Shown: positions 22,898 through 31,561, counted from the first letter of the stretch. The stretch: DNA of 32,752 nucleotides from Bacillota bacterium (GCA_029006345.1 JAQXGK010000074.1:1-32752); one strand, 5' to 3'. The notes: a model not told the origin generated them from the letters alone. Numbers and translations: made by a program.

Positions 22898-24271
22898 CTA
22901 TTCGTTTGTCAGCTTATTGAGCAGGCACCAACCGGATTGTTTGTCATACAGAGTTATAACGCCGTCCTGACAGTAGGAGATGTAATCGAATACTGCCGGT
23001 ATGACAAAATTTCCGTTCAGATCTATGATACCCTTTTTGCCGTCCTTGCCGCCAACCGTCGCGAGACCCTCAAAAAACGGCGAGGCGTAGGTATAGAGGG
23101 GGTCACACAGCCATTTTCCGTCTGTATTCATAAAGCCGTAACGCCCGTTCTTTTCAAGCAGAATTGCGCCGTCGGAGTATGAAACCGGCGAATATCCTCC
23201 GGGAAGCGACAGCACGGTGCCATCGGATTTCAGTGCGACGGTAGTCTTTGAGGTATTGCCGTCGGCGTCGGTTTCCGAAAGCCTTGCAAGCATAACTCCG
23301 CCGTCGAAGCAATAGAAGCCCATGCTTTCGGCACCGTCTGTGTCGGGAGCATACAGGCTAAGCTCCGAAAAGAGCTCCGCACCTTCGGAATTCAGTATAT
23401 GCAGACGGCCGTCGTCGCCGCATGCAACCGCGAGCCCCTCGCGAAACGGATATGCCTTCGCGTAAATCGGCGCGATAATGAAGCTGTCACCACGTTTATA
23501 TCCGAGGAGACCGTTTTCGCCGGCAGCGACGGTAAGCTCCCCGTCGGATTTGCCCCAATATTGGGGGACACATCCCTTGACCCCGCGTGAATCTAGGGCG
23601 GGATTATAGTCTGCGGCGGTAAAGCTGTGGGTTGTGTAATCCCAAACAACATATTTGCCGTTGTCGGAAAAAACAGCACGGTCAAGCCTGTCGCGCTCGC
23701 CGGTGAAGGAGAGCGTGTCGGGAATGCTTTCGTAAATCAGATAGCCGGTGCGGTCGTACAGCGCGGTGCCGGAGTCCCGGTTGTGACGGAAGACAAAGCC
23801 CATTTTGGTTTCGAGAACCGGTACATCCTGCGTTTCGGCGCTGTTAGTCACGGATGAGTCATATTTGCTTTCTGCGGAAAATGAGAACTCAGCGGAGGGC
23901 GAGAATACCGAGGCGTCTGCAAAGCCCACTTCGCTTGCTGAGCCGAAGCGCGCTGCCGAGATACGGTAGCCCGAGGCTGTCAGCTCTGCAGCGCTCGGAA
24001 AACTCATACTTACATCTGCGGCGCCCGCTTTTCGGCCTGCGTCGGCGGAGCTTTCCGACGAGAGCAGGTCGTTGGAGCCACTCGCGGTGAAGCGGGAATT
24101 ATATACCGAGATGTACGGCGTCAGTGCCGGCGGCTCAAAACCGGGTATCGGCAGAGCGCCGCTTTGCACAAGTACAAACAGAACGGAAAAACCGAGTAGT
24201 ACCGCAAAGGGAACGAGACTTTTCTTCACCGATGCGGATCTATTGATTTTTTCAAGAGTAAATTTTTTCAT
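22898..24271 (-). CDS. Membrane-anchored WG-repeat protein
   Basis: A 457-residue protein. A short basic N-terminus precedes one transmembrane helix (LVPFAVLLGFSVLFVLVQSGA, about residues 21-41). A Ser/Ala-rich stalk follows to about residue 150, then a beta-rich domain of WG-type repeats. Clear examples are GRYGFMNTDGKWLCDPLYTY, the segment reading KKGIIDLNGNFVIPAVFDYI, and NGLLGYKRGDSFIIAPIYAK. WG repeats form beta-propeller-like structures on the outside of many Clostridia; function is generally unknown. Start: ATG 24271 (MKKFTLEKINRS) close behind GGAG. An in-frame ATG at 24307 would add 12 residues but has a poor ribosome site. It has its own promoter and likely terminator, convergent with the M23 gene. 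Confidence 0.85.
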   Translation of the reverse strand: MKKFTLEKINRSASVKKSLVPFAVLLGFSVLFVLVQSGALPIPGFEPPALTPYISVYNSRFTASGSNDLLSSESSADAGRKAGAADVSMSFPSAAELTASGYRISAARFGSASEVGFADASVFSPSAEFSFSAESKYDSSVTNSAETQDVPVLETKMGFVFRHNRDSGTALYDRTGYLIYESIPDTLSFTGERDRLDRAVFSDNGKYVVWDYTTHSFTAADYNPALDSRGVKGCVPQYWGKSDGELTVAAGENGLLGYKRGDSFIIAPIYAKAYPFREGLAVACGDDGRLHILNSEGAELFSELSLYAPDTDGAESMGFYCFDGGVMLARLSETDADGNTSKTTVALKSDGTVLSLPGGYSPVSYSDGAILLEKNGRYGFMNTDGKWLCDPLYTYASPFFEGLATVGGKDGKKGIIDLNGNFVIPAVFDYISYCQDGVITLYDKQSGWCLLNKLTNE

Positions 24272-24336
24272 TTTTCTCCGTATATTATTAATAATTGGCG
24301 GTAGCATCCTGACCGCTTGTTACTTCTCTGCCTGAT

Positions 24337-24365
24337 ATTCTATCAATTATAGAAATAAATTGCAA
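24337..24365 (-). promoter_or_regulatory. Promoter of the WG-repeat gene
   Basis: On the minus strand: TTGCAA (24365-24360), 17-nt spacer, TAGAAT (24342-24337) with extended TGA. Confidence 0.6.
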
Positions 24366-24392
24366 CAATTAAAATCATTTTTGCTCTTTCCA

Positions 24393-24421
24393 TTGATTTT
24401 TTCGGTACAGTTTGTTATACT
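24393..24421 (+). promoter_or_regulatory. Promoter of nagA-nagB
   Basis: TTGATT (24393-24398), 17-nt spacer, TATACT (24416-24421). Predicted start is near 24428, giving a leader of under 30 nt. No NagR/GntR operator was recognised. Confidence 0.65.
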
Positions 24422-24455
24422 AAATTGATTTGTTTGTCAAGTGAGGTAATGTTGG

Positions 24456-25637
24456 ATGTCAGGCAAAATAACAGTACGAGGCAGAGTGGTTCTGCCGGAT
24501 ATGATACTCGACGACGGTGCGGTGTCGTATGAGAACGGAGTTATAACGGCGGTAGGGAGATTTTCACCTGAAATCGCTCGTGAATCCGAGGTGATTGACT
24601 GCGGCAAAAACTATGTTTCTCCCGGCTTTGTCGATCTCCATCTGCACGGCGGCGGAGGACATGACTTTATGGACGGTACGGTCGAGGCCTTCCTCGGCGC
24701 GGCCAGACTGCATGCGGAGCATGGCACGACATCAATGCTGCCGACTACTCTTTCGTGCAGCGACGAGGAGCTTTTTCGCTTCCTTGATACTTACAAGGTT
24801 GCTAAGAAGCAAAATACTAACGGCGCGGATATGATCGGCGTGCATCTTGAGGGACCGTATTTCGCCATCAGTCAGAAGGGCGCGCAGGATGAAAAGTACA
24901 TCGTGCCGCCGGTAAAGGAGCATTACGAGAAGATACTGTCGTATTCGGACGATATTGTGCGCTGGACGGCGGCGAGTGAGCTTCCGGGTGCTTTGCAGTT
25001 CGGCCGCGAGGTTTCACAAAAGGGAATTCTCGTATCCCTCGGACACAGCGACGCCATGTATGACGACGCCAAAGAGGCTATAAGCAGCGGTTACAGCATG
25101 CTGACGCATTTTTACAGCGGCATGGGCGGACTGAAGCGCATCAATTCCTACCGTTATCCGGGCCTTATCGATGCGGGTTATATGCTTGATTTTACCGTCG
25201 AGCTTATTGCCGACGGCTGTCATCTTCCGATATCGCTTCTTGAATATATTCCGAAGGTCAAGGGTGTTGAAAAGGTTACGCTTTGCACCGACTCCAGCCG
25301 CGGAGCGGGTCTGCCCGACGGCGAGAATATAATTCTCGGCAGTCTGGCAAACGGTCAATCGGCGATAATAGAGGACGGAGTTGCCAAGCTGCCGGACAGA
25401 AGCGCGTTTGCCGGAAGCGTGGCGACCACAGACCGTCTTGTGCGGAATATGTATAAAAAAGCCGGCTTCAAGCTTACCGACGCCGTCAGAATGATGACGC
25501 TTACTCCGGCGGACGCCGTGAAGAATGAAAAGAAGGGCAAGCTCGAGGTCGGACGAGACGCCGACATCGTTGTTTTCGATGATGATATAAATATTATGAA
25601 GACGATAGTCCGCGGAAATACGATTTTTGAAAAATAA
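24456..25637 (+). CDS. nagA: N-acetylglucosamine-6-phosphate deacetylase
   Basis: A 393-residue amidohydrolase that removes the acetyl group from GlcNAc-6-phosphate, giving glucosamine-6-phosphate for NagB. The TIM-barrel metal motifs are complete: HLH (His62, His64) in VDLHLHGGGG, HLEGP with metal-ligand Glu132, GHSDA (His197), THFYSG (His218) and catalytic Asp279 in CTDSS. THFYSGM replaces the common THLFNAM, a variation seen in Clostridia. Start: ATG 24456 with GTGAGGT 8 nt upstream. The nagB gene follows after 21 nt on the same transcript. It acts in the cytoplasm and is the natural next step for GlcNAc released by the GH3 enzyme at 20834 after phosphorylation. Confidence 0.95.
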   Translation: MSGKITVRGRVVLPDMILDDGAVSYENGVITAVGRFSPEIARESEVIDCGKNYVSPGFVDLHLHGGGGHDFMDGTVEAFLGAARLHAEHGTTSMLPTTLSCSDEELFRFLDTYKVAKKQNTNGADMIGVHLEGPYFAISQKGAQDEKYIVPPVKEHYEKILSYSDDIVRWTAASELPGALQFGREVSQKGILVSLGHSDAMYDDAKEAISSGYSMLTHFYSGMGGLKRINSYRYPGLIDAGYMLDFTVELIADGCHLPISLLEYIPKVKGVEKVTLCTDSSRGAGLPDGENIILGSLANGQSAIIEDGVAKLPDRSAFAGSVATTDRLVRNMYKKAGFKLTDAVRMMTLTPADAVKNEKKGKLEVGRDADIVVFDDDINIMKTIVRGNTIFEK

Positions 25638-25658
25638 TTTTTAAGGAGATATATAACA

Positions 25659-26429
25659 ATGGCAATTATCAAGGAGTTTTCAAAGGACAAGCTCAAGGTC
25701 AAGATTTTCGACACGAGAGATTCCATGGGCGCATGCGCTGCAAGCGAATGTGCCGCAAAGATGAAGGAGCTGCTTAATCAAAAGAGCGAGATCAATATGA
25801 TTTTCGCTGCCGCTCCCTCGCAGAACGAATTTCTCAAATCTCTCTACACTGACCCCGAAATCGACTTTACAAGAATAAATGCGTTCCACATGGACGAGTA
25901 TGTCGGACTTGAAAAGGACGCTCCCCAGGGCTTTGGCAATTTCCTGCGCGACAGAATATTCTCCAAAGCACCTTTCAAGTCGGTCACATACCTCAACGGT
26001 CTTGCAGAGGACATTGATGCAGAGTGCGAGCGCTATTCTGCGTTGCTCCGCGAGCATCCCATCGACATAGTCTGCATGGGTATCGGCGAAAACGGTCACA
26101 TTGCATTCAATGATCCGCCCGTAGCCGACTTCAACGACAAGAAGCTGGTAAAAGTAGTTGAGCTCGACGATATCTGCCGCCAGCAGCAGGTAAACGACGG
26201 TTGCTTTGCAAAGTTTGACGACGTTCCCACTCATGCGCTTTCACTTACGGTTCCCATGCTGTTCAGCGGCGATTACCTCTTCTGCATGGTTCCCGCCGCA
26301 ACAAAGGCAAATGCGGTATATGATACCATTAACGGCGATATTTCCGAGAAGTGCCCCGCCTCTATTCTGAGAAAGCATGACAATGCCGTTCTTTATGTAG
26401 ACAGCGACAGCGGCGCAAAAATTATGTGA
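25659..26429 (+). CDS. nagB: Glucosamine-6-phosphate deaminase
   Basis: A 256-residue isomerase/deaminase converting glucosamine-6-phosphate to fructose-6-phosphate and ammonia, the entry of amino sugars into glycolysis. Seen: FHMDEYVGL with the general-base Asp79, and GIGENGHIAFNDPP (141-154) with the ring-opening His147. Length is normal for the family. Two segments differ from Escherichia coli NagB (AAAPSQNEFLKSL for the usual GLATGSTP-type phosphate loop, and a DDVPTHALSLTVPML stretch). This places it in the divergent Firmicute group; the core active site is intact. Start: ATG 25659 with TAAGGAGA upstream. It is the second gene of nagA-nagB. Only a weak hairpin follows. Confidence 0.93.
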   Translation: MAIIKEFSKDKLKVKIFDTRDSMGACAASECAAKMKELLNQKSEINMIFAAAPSQNEFLKSLYTDPEIDFTRINAFHMDEYVGLEKDAPQGFGNFLRDRIFSKAPFKSVTYLNGLAEDIDAECERYSALLREHPIDIVCMGIGENGHIAFNDPPVADFNDKKLVKVVELDDICRQQQVNDGCFAKFDDVPTHALSLTVPMLFSGDYLFCMVPAATKANAVYDTINGDISEKCPASILRKHDNAVLYVDSDSGAKIM

Positions 26430-26448
26430 TTGGACATTATTGACAATT

Positions 26449-26464
26449 ATCGGAACTTTCCGAT
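26449..26464 (+). terminator. Weak hairpin after nagB
   Basis: ATCGGA (26449-26454) pairs with TCCGAT (26459-26464) around an ACTT loop. No U-tract follows, so termination here is uncertain. The rest of 26465-26527 is AT-rich with nothing recognised. Confidence 0.35.
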
Positions 26465-26527
26465 GTGTAATATGACCACATTTGGAAAAAACTCATATTT
26501 TAATCAATGCTCTTTTACAATAGTTTA

Positions 26528-26556
26528 TTGACAAATACCATTAGTAGTGTTATAGT
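26528..26556 (+). promoter_or_regulatory. Strong promoter for the structured element and paralog cluster
   Basis: TTGACA (26528-26533), 17-nt spacer, TATAGT (26551-26556). The predicted transcript start (26562-26563) coincides with the 5' strand of the closing stem of the structured element. Confidence 0.75.
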
Positions 26557-26561
26557 TTGCT

Positions 26562-26787
26562 TGAACTGTAACGTAAGGTACTCGTGCTGTCGGTTGTTAT
26601 GCCGCTACGGGTGCCGAGCGACAAGACCGGTCGGGACATTCCCGCCGCTGTCAATGCTCAGACTGCTGTTGCTGCGGCTGACGCAAGCTATGCCGTTACA
26701 GGCTGCGTAAGCGTTGCGGCGCAGGTAATTGCCGTTCTTTCGCTTATCGCCACAGGCGCGGTTGCTTTTGCCGAAATTCGCAGTTCA
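26562..26787 (+). ncRNA. Candidate large structured RNA (leader or independent ncRNA), class unassigned
   Basis: A GC-rich island of about 226 nt between AT-rich flanks begins at the predicted start of a strong promoter. Its ends pair: 26562-26568 with 26781-26787 (TGAACTG/CAGTTCA, 7 bp plus a G-U at each side). Inside are an 8-bp stem 26577-26584/26608-26615 (two G-U) and further hairpins: 26632-26636/26640-26644, 26647-26652/26661-26666 (one mismatch), 26671-26676/26682-26688 (bulge), 26694-26699/26707-26713 (bulge), 26717-26720/26731-26734 and 26748-26751/26755-26758. Size and layout recall large ornate bacterial RNAs such as raiA, but I cannot assign the class from memory. No U-tract follows the closing stem, so read-through into the gene at 26840 (52 nt on) is likely. 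A 76-residue open frame (26584-26814, GTG, poor ribosome site, one hydrophobic stretch) overlaps and is the competing explanation. Confidence 0.6.
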
Positions 26788-26839
26788 GAGGTCAGACAAA
26801 ATTTATTTAAGTAATTTAATTAACGAAAGGAAGCAAATC

Positions 26840-28264
26840 ATGAAACTCACCAACAAATTACTCGCACTTGCACTTGCTGTTATGATGATTGTATCTCTTT
26901 GCAGCCTTGCTACATCTGCAGACGATGTTACTCCCTTCAGAGTAAATGTCAGCCGTATCGAGATGGGTAATGTAAGCAACGCAAATATGGGTACATACTT
27001 CATATTTGACGGTCAGGAGGGCGAACTCAACAACAATCTTTACTCTCGTGCCGTACTTGCGGATTGGGACGCATCAGCCAATGCGTACAAGATTACCGCC
27101 AGCCTCGGTTACGAAAACGACAAGACCGGTTGGGATATCCCTGCTACCGGTTTTGCGCTTATGATTTCCTCTTTCGCTGACGGGAACTCCTTCGACCGGA
27201 ACAACTTCTCACTCATCGGTACGAATTTCAGCTACAAAACCAATGAAAAGGATAATTTCCTTGCAGGCAGCTACATTTATCTCTACAACATCGATCTTGC
27301 AGAGGGCACTGTTATGACTTCCGGCACAGAGGGCGCCGAAGACTTCACAAGCGAATCTTATGTCATGATCGGCAGCGAAGACGCTACAGCTACAACTGAG
27401 CCTTATGTCGGCGGCACTTCCATTACAAAGATGCCTGCTCCGAACAGCACCAATACTATTTGGATCAGCCACTACGATATGCAGCTCGGTCTTTACAAGG
27501 AAGCTCTCGGAACAGCGGATACAGACGATATCTACGACGAGACATTCATTATCAATCCTATGGATTATGAGACTGAGGATGACCTTTCCGAGGCACTCGA
27601 TGTCTGCGCATACTGCTTCAGTGCAATACTTGAGCCGGTAGACGCCGAGAATAACATTTATAAGGTTCTTCACACCTTCGGTTGGGAGGACAAGACCGAG
27701 TGGGCATACTCCGACAGCGAATATCAGCTCTTTACGGCAGAGAACACACCTAACCCCAACAGACTTGTTCTTATGTGCATGGTTATGAATGAGAGCGAAG
27801 AGGGCAAGTACGGTTGGCTGACCTACAACTTCGGCTCACTTAACGTAAATGCCGCATATTACGGTCTCGGTGCCGGATACGGCGCTTGCCCCGCAGATCA
27901 GGGTTCTTTCCTCGGCCAGTATGCAACATTTGTAAATGTTGACATCCCGAACAAGAAGGTCCAGACCAGCGGCGAATGGGGTACAGACGATTTCATGTCG
28001 GAATCCTTTGTAGTCTTCACCGACAGCCAGCCTGAGCCTCACGCCTTCGATACAACTACCGGCGCTACTACCACCACCACAGAGGTTAAGGCAGACAATA
28101 CTACCACAAAGACCACTGTATCCACAACAGTTTCTGCACCGGCGGAAGATACCGACAGCTCTAACACAAAGACAATCGTTATCATTGCAATCATTGTTGC
28201 TGTAGTAGTAATAGCCGCAATCGTGGTTGTAGTAGTTCTCAAGAAGAAAAAGAAGAACGCGTAA
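26840..28264 (+). CDS. Surface protein of unknown family, first of three tandem paralogs, C-terminal membrane anchor
   Basis: A 474-residue exported protein not matched to any family I know. The signal peptide (KLTNKLLALALAVMMIVSLCSLATSA) is probably cleaved near residue 27. The mature N-terminus DDVTPFRVNVSRIEM and the following GTYFIFDGQE are shared with both downstream paralogs. The conserved domain runs to about residue 400 and ends in a GEWGTDDFMSESFVVFTD segment. A Thr-rich linker follows (about 403-440), then one transmembrane helix (about 443-466) and a KKKKKNA tail, so it is membrane-anchored with the bulk outside. There is no sortase motif. Start: ATG 26840 behind GAAAGGAAG; the frame is open further upstream but without a ribosome site. 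It is transcribed through the structured element and is followed after 42 nt by the second paralog. Confidence 0.85.
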   Translation: MKLTNKLLALALAVMMIVSLCSLATSADDVTPFRVNVSRIEMGNVSNANMGTYFIFDGQEGELNNNLYSRAVLADWDASANAYKITASLGYENDKTGWDIPATGFALMISSFADGNSFDRNNFSLIGTNFSYKTNEKDNFLAGSYIYLYNIDLAEGTVMTSGTEGAEDFTSESYVMIGSEDATATTEPYVGGTSITKMPAPNSTNTIWISHYDMQLGLYKEALGTADTDDIYDETFIINPMDYETEDDLSEALDVCAYCFSAILEPVDAENNIYKVLHTFGWEDKTEWAYSDSEYQLFTAENTPNPNRLVLMCMVMNESEEGKYGWLTYNFGSLNVNAAYYGLGAGYGACPADQGSFLGQYATFVNVDIPNKKVQTSGEWGTDDFMSESFVVFTDSQPEPHAFDTTTGATTTTTEVKADNTTTKTTVSTTVSAPAEDTDSSNTKTIVIIAIIVAVVVIAAIVVVVVLKKKKKNA

Positions 28265-28306
28265 TTCACCGATTATAACCGTCTAACGGATGAAAGGTAA
28301 CTAACG

Positions 28307-31300
28307 ATGAAATTAACCAAAAAACTTCTCGCTCTCGTGTTGGCATCTGCAATGATTTTCAGTCTTTGCAGCTTTGCTTCTTCGTCTGATGAAATAACAC
28401 CTTTCAAGATAGGCATCAGCCGACTTGAAATGCGTGATTCCACTTTCCTGAGCGGCTTCGGAACATACTTGATGTACGACGGTCAGGAATCAAACCTCGA
28501 AAAAATATTACATGATTTTGCAATACTGGTTGACTGGTCGGCAGAGCAGGGATGCTATGTCGTAGAGTCAAGCAGAGGTAAGTATGTGTCCAAGACCGAC
28601 TGGGATATACCCGATACCGGTTTTGTTGTAGCCATTTCTTATCAGGAGATGCTTGCGTTCGACGCGGCAAACCTTGCAACAATAGGATATAACGACGGTG
28701 GCACTGCGGAAGATACAAGCGACGATACTACCACCTGCGGCGGATTCCAGACCAACAATGACCTTGCGGGACAGCCGGTATACTTCTACGGAATCGATCC
28801 TGTCCTCGGCACAATCGATGCTACCGGTTTTGAGTATGACTGGACCCGTTATGTCAATGATCCTACCAGACCCACTGAACCCGAAATTTCAGTTAAGGCA
28901 TATGAGGGTTCCAATCCCCTTGTAAGCAACGCTTATATGATGATCGGCGGCGAGGACGAGAACGCAACCACTAGGCCGTTTGTAAGTCACAATGCCCGTA
29001 TTACGAAGCTGCCCGTAATAGGCTCCACTTCCTACTACGACATCCCACCCGCATACGGCGTATACATGAGCCATTATTATCCTGTATTTGGCTTGTACAA
29101 AGAAGCTCTCGGCACAGAGGATACAGACGATATGTATGACGAATGCTTCTTTGTAGATCCTGCGGATTACGCCAATGCAGACGAGCTCTATGAGGCTCTC
29201 AAACCTATGACCTTCGTTTACGGCACCATTCTTGAAAGAGATGACAACGGAAACTACAAGGTTATTCATTCTGAAAAATGGGGCGGTACCAAGTCTGAGT
29301 GGGCATACACCTATTTCAGCGAGGATCCCGAAGCTATCGATGCTCCCATTAGAAAAGACCGCATCCTGCTTTGCACGATGGTTCAGACCAATGCTAAGGA
29401 GAACGGCTACGGATTTCTTACCTATGAGTTCGGATATTTCAACAAAAGAACCGCGTATTACGCAATGAACCAGGAGGAAAGCGGCAGATCGGACAATGAG
29501 GGTCTTATCACCGGTATGTATGCAAACTTCCAGAATGTTGACTTTGTAAACAAAACTGTTAAGACCTACGGCGAATGGGGTAAATCTACCTTCGCCTCTG
29601 ACTCTTATGTTTACTTCTCCGAAGAGCCTATCGCTACAAAGGCTGTCGATGAGCGCTCTACAAATGTTTACAGAACACTTGAGGCTCCCAAGATGGACGG
29701 CGTCATTGGAGAAAATGAGTACACCCTCGTTTCCAATGACTTCTCCTGGAAGTGCAGTGACGACAAGTACGGCACTGCAGCTGCAGCCGAGAAGAATATG
29801 TACGCTACCTATGATGATGAGAATCTCTACCTTGCAGCTTCCATCACCTGCGGCGGACATATAAACGCATTCAATACCGAAGAGGTAATTGACTGGCTCG
29901 AAAAGGGCGAGAGCAAGACAGGTCTCGACTATGGCCACAGCGCAACATTTGCTGTAACGAGTGCCGATCCTCTCAGTGACGAGATTTCCGACATCGTTAA
30001 CCAGGATAGCTATAACTTTGAGAAAGCCTTTGCATCTGCGGCTTCAAGAAGAGTCACCATTGCACTTACAGATAATTACTACAATCTTATGTATTCCGCA
30101 TTTCCTGAGGATTTGAGTTCTGAGGAAGGCGGCGCAGAGGCTGCACTCAACTCGAATTATCAGATGTCTGCGGTTGCAATGACAAGAGTTGCTGCTGAAG
30201 AGGATAGCTTTACAGTCGGCGATCATACAATAACGCTCGGTGTTCCTCATACCGATCTTGAAACCAAGACCGTATCCAATCCTTACCCCGAAGCTTATTT
30301 CTGTGTTTCTCACAACGGAAATACCGGTGCGCTCAAGGATGAAGACGGCAATGCAGTCAAGACTGACGATGAATTTGTATATCAGCTTGATGAAACTGAT
30401 GACGAATCCGGACTTGATGTATATGAGATTACTCTTCCCTGGAGCTGGATCGACTACCGGACAGATATCGAGGGCAACGGCGGCTCTTACGAGACCAACG
30501 GTGTTCTCAATGTAAGACAGCAGCAGCTTCAGCTCGGAACAAAGACCATTGACGATTCCGTCTGGTATCTCGACAGCGAGAATAATGCTAATTCCCAGAC
30601 AGTTGATACCCGCAAGACGGCCGACGGCACATACTTCGGACTTGCAGCTGTTATCACGACCGGTTCAGCTCTCGACGATGAGGGAGAGCCTGTCGATATG
30701 ACCGACCTTGATGCTTTGAGTATGTTTGATATGGAAAAGTACTATGCTGAAGGCGTTAACGGTTATAAGGCTGATGCTTGCTACGGTACTAATGACCTTG
30801 ACGATTTCACGTCATACAGAACGATGTATCTCGCAGGTTATAAACCTGTTGAGCAGACTCTTACCGACGCAGACACAGGCATAACGGTTGAGGGACTCAT
30901 TCCCGAGGGAGCTCAGCTTGTTGTAACACCTCTTACAGAGGAGCATGTATCATATGCTGCTTTCCAGGCTATTGTCGGTCAGGACGGCACTCTCGCACAT
31001 CATTGCGATATTCAGCTTGTGATAAATGGCGAACCCGTAGAACTTACAGGCAGCATTACGATTACCTTCCCCGTTAACGAGGAAGACGGCACCGAGCTTG
31101 TCATCGGCCACTTTACCGACGACGGTGTAGAGCAGATTAAAGCTACCGTTGCTGACAGTAAGGTTTCCGCAACTGTTTCGAGCCTTTCTCCCTTCGCTGT
31201 AATGAAGCTTGCTGAAACGGACAGTACAACCGGCAGTTCTTCCGGCAGTACTTCTTCGTCCGGCACAAGAACTTCCGATGCAAAGGGCAGCGGCACAACC

Positions 31301-31429
31301 TCTTCAAGCAGTTCCGATAAGGCTCCGACAACGGGCGACGACCTGACAAATGTAATCCTTCTCGGACTTATCTCGCTTGCGGGCATTGCAACGCTCGAGG
31401 TTAAGAAGAGAAAAACAAACAGAATATAA
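28307..31429 (+). CDS. Large surface protein, second paralog, with CBM9-like domain and sortase-like signal
   Basis: A 1040-residue exported protein. The signal peptide (KKLLALVLASAMIFSLCSFASS) is followed by the paralog domain (about 28-440), starting DEITPFKIGISRLEM and containing GTYLMYDGQE and GEWGKSTFASDSYVYFSE. A domain at about 450-785 begins TLEAPKMDGVIGENEYTL and contains MYATYDDENLYLAASI, the pattern of CBM9/DOMON-like sugar-binding modules. Around 845-970 is a beta-domain (GITVEGLIPEGAQLVVTPL ... SSLSPFAVMKL) of the kind common at the ends of Clostridia surface proteins. A Ser/Gly linker, APTTGD at 1006-1011, a hydrophobic helix and KKRK follow: a variant LPxTG-like cell-wall sorting signal. 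It is likely displayed on the wall to bind carbohydrate; no catalytic motif is seen. Start: ATG 28307 behind GAAAGGT. It is in one transcript with the first paralog and ends at a strong terminator. Confidence 0.87.
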   Translation: MKLTKKLLALVLASAMIFSLCSFASSSDEITPFKIGISRLEMRDSTFLSGFGTYLMYDGQESNLEKILHDFAILVDWSAEQGCYVVESSRGKYVSKTDWDIPDTGFVVAISYQEMLAFDAANLATIGYNDGGTAEDTSDDTTTCGGFQTNNDLAGQPVYFYGIDPVLGTIDATGFEYDWTRYVNDPTRPTEPEISVKAYEGSNPLVSNAYMMIGGEDENATTRPFVSHNARITKLPVIGSTSYYDIPPAYGVYMSHYYPVFGLYKEALGTEDTDDMYDECFFVDPADYANADELYEALKPMTFVYGTILERDDNGNYKVIHSEKWGGTKSEWAYTYFSEDPEAIDAPIRKDRILLCTMVQTNAKENGYGFLTYEFGYFNKRTAYYAMNQEESGRSDNEGLITGMYANFQNVDFVNKTVKTYGEWGKSTFASDSYVYFSEEPIATKAVDERSTNVYRTLEAPKMDGVIGENEYTLVSNDFSWKCSDDKYGTAAAAEKNMYATYDDENLYLAASITCGGHINAFNTEEVIDWLEKGESKTGLDYGHSATFAVTSADPLSDEISDIVNQDSYNFEKAFASAASRRVTIALTDNYYNLMYSAFPEDLSSEEGGAEAALNSNYQMSAVAMTRVAAEEDSFTVGDHTITLGVPHTDLETKTVSNPYPEAYFCVSHNGNTGALKDEDGNAVKTDDEFVYQLDETDDESGLDVYEITLPWSWIDYRTDIEGNGGSYETNGVLNVRQQQLQLGTKTIDDSVWYLDSENNANSQTVDTRKTADGTYFGLAAVITTGSALDDEGEPVDMTDLDALSMFDMEKYYAEGVNGYKADACYGTNDLDDFTSYRTMYLAGYKPVEQTLTDADTGITVEGLIPEGAQLVVTPLTEEHVSYAAFQAIVGQDGTLAHHCDIQLVINGEPVELTGSITITFPVNEEDGTELVIGHFTDDGVEQIKATVADSKVSATVSSLSPFAVMKLAETDSTTGSSSGSTSSSGTRTSDAKGSGTTSSSSSDKAPTTGDDLTNVILLGLISLAGIATLEVKKRKTNRI

Positions 31430-31460
31430 TTGCTGAATTTAATTTGCAATAGTCTTTCTG

Positions 31461-31498
31461 ACAAGAAAGTCCGGTTTGCCCGGGCTTTCTTGTTTTTT
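31461..31498 (+). terminator. Strong terminator after the second paralog
   Basis: A 14-bp stem (31461-31474 with 31480-31493, one G-U), TTTGC loop, then TTTTTT. It separates the third paralog into its own transcript. Confidence 0.93.
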
Positions 31499-31521
31499 GG
31501 TTATTGTTTACACTTTTTTGA

Positions 31522-31550
31522 TTGACATTGCAGGAGTTGAATGTTACTAT
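31522..31550 (+). promoter_or_regulatory. Promoter of the third paralog
   Basis: TTGACA (31522-31527), 17-nt spacer, TACTAT (31545-31550). Predicted start is near 31557, about 72 nt before the start codon. Confidence 0.65.
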
Positions 31551-31561
31551 TAACCTGACAA

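Noticed and set aside
26584-26814. A 76-residue open frame with one hydrophobic segment
   Set aside because: It has a GTG start with poor ribosome site and lies almost wholly inside the element whose ends pair and which starts at the promoter's +1. Kept only as the competing explanation for the structured RNA.
28889-29938. A 349-residue open frame on the minus strand
   Set aside because: It is antisense to the second surface paralog, with no ribosome site or conserved pattern.
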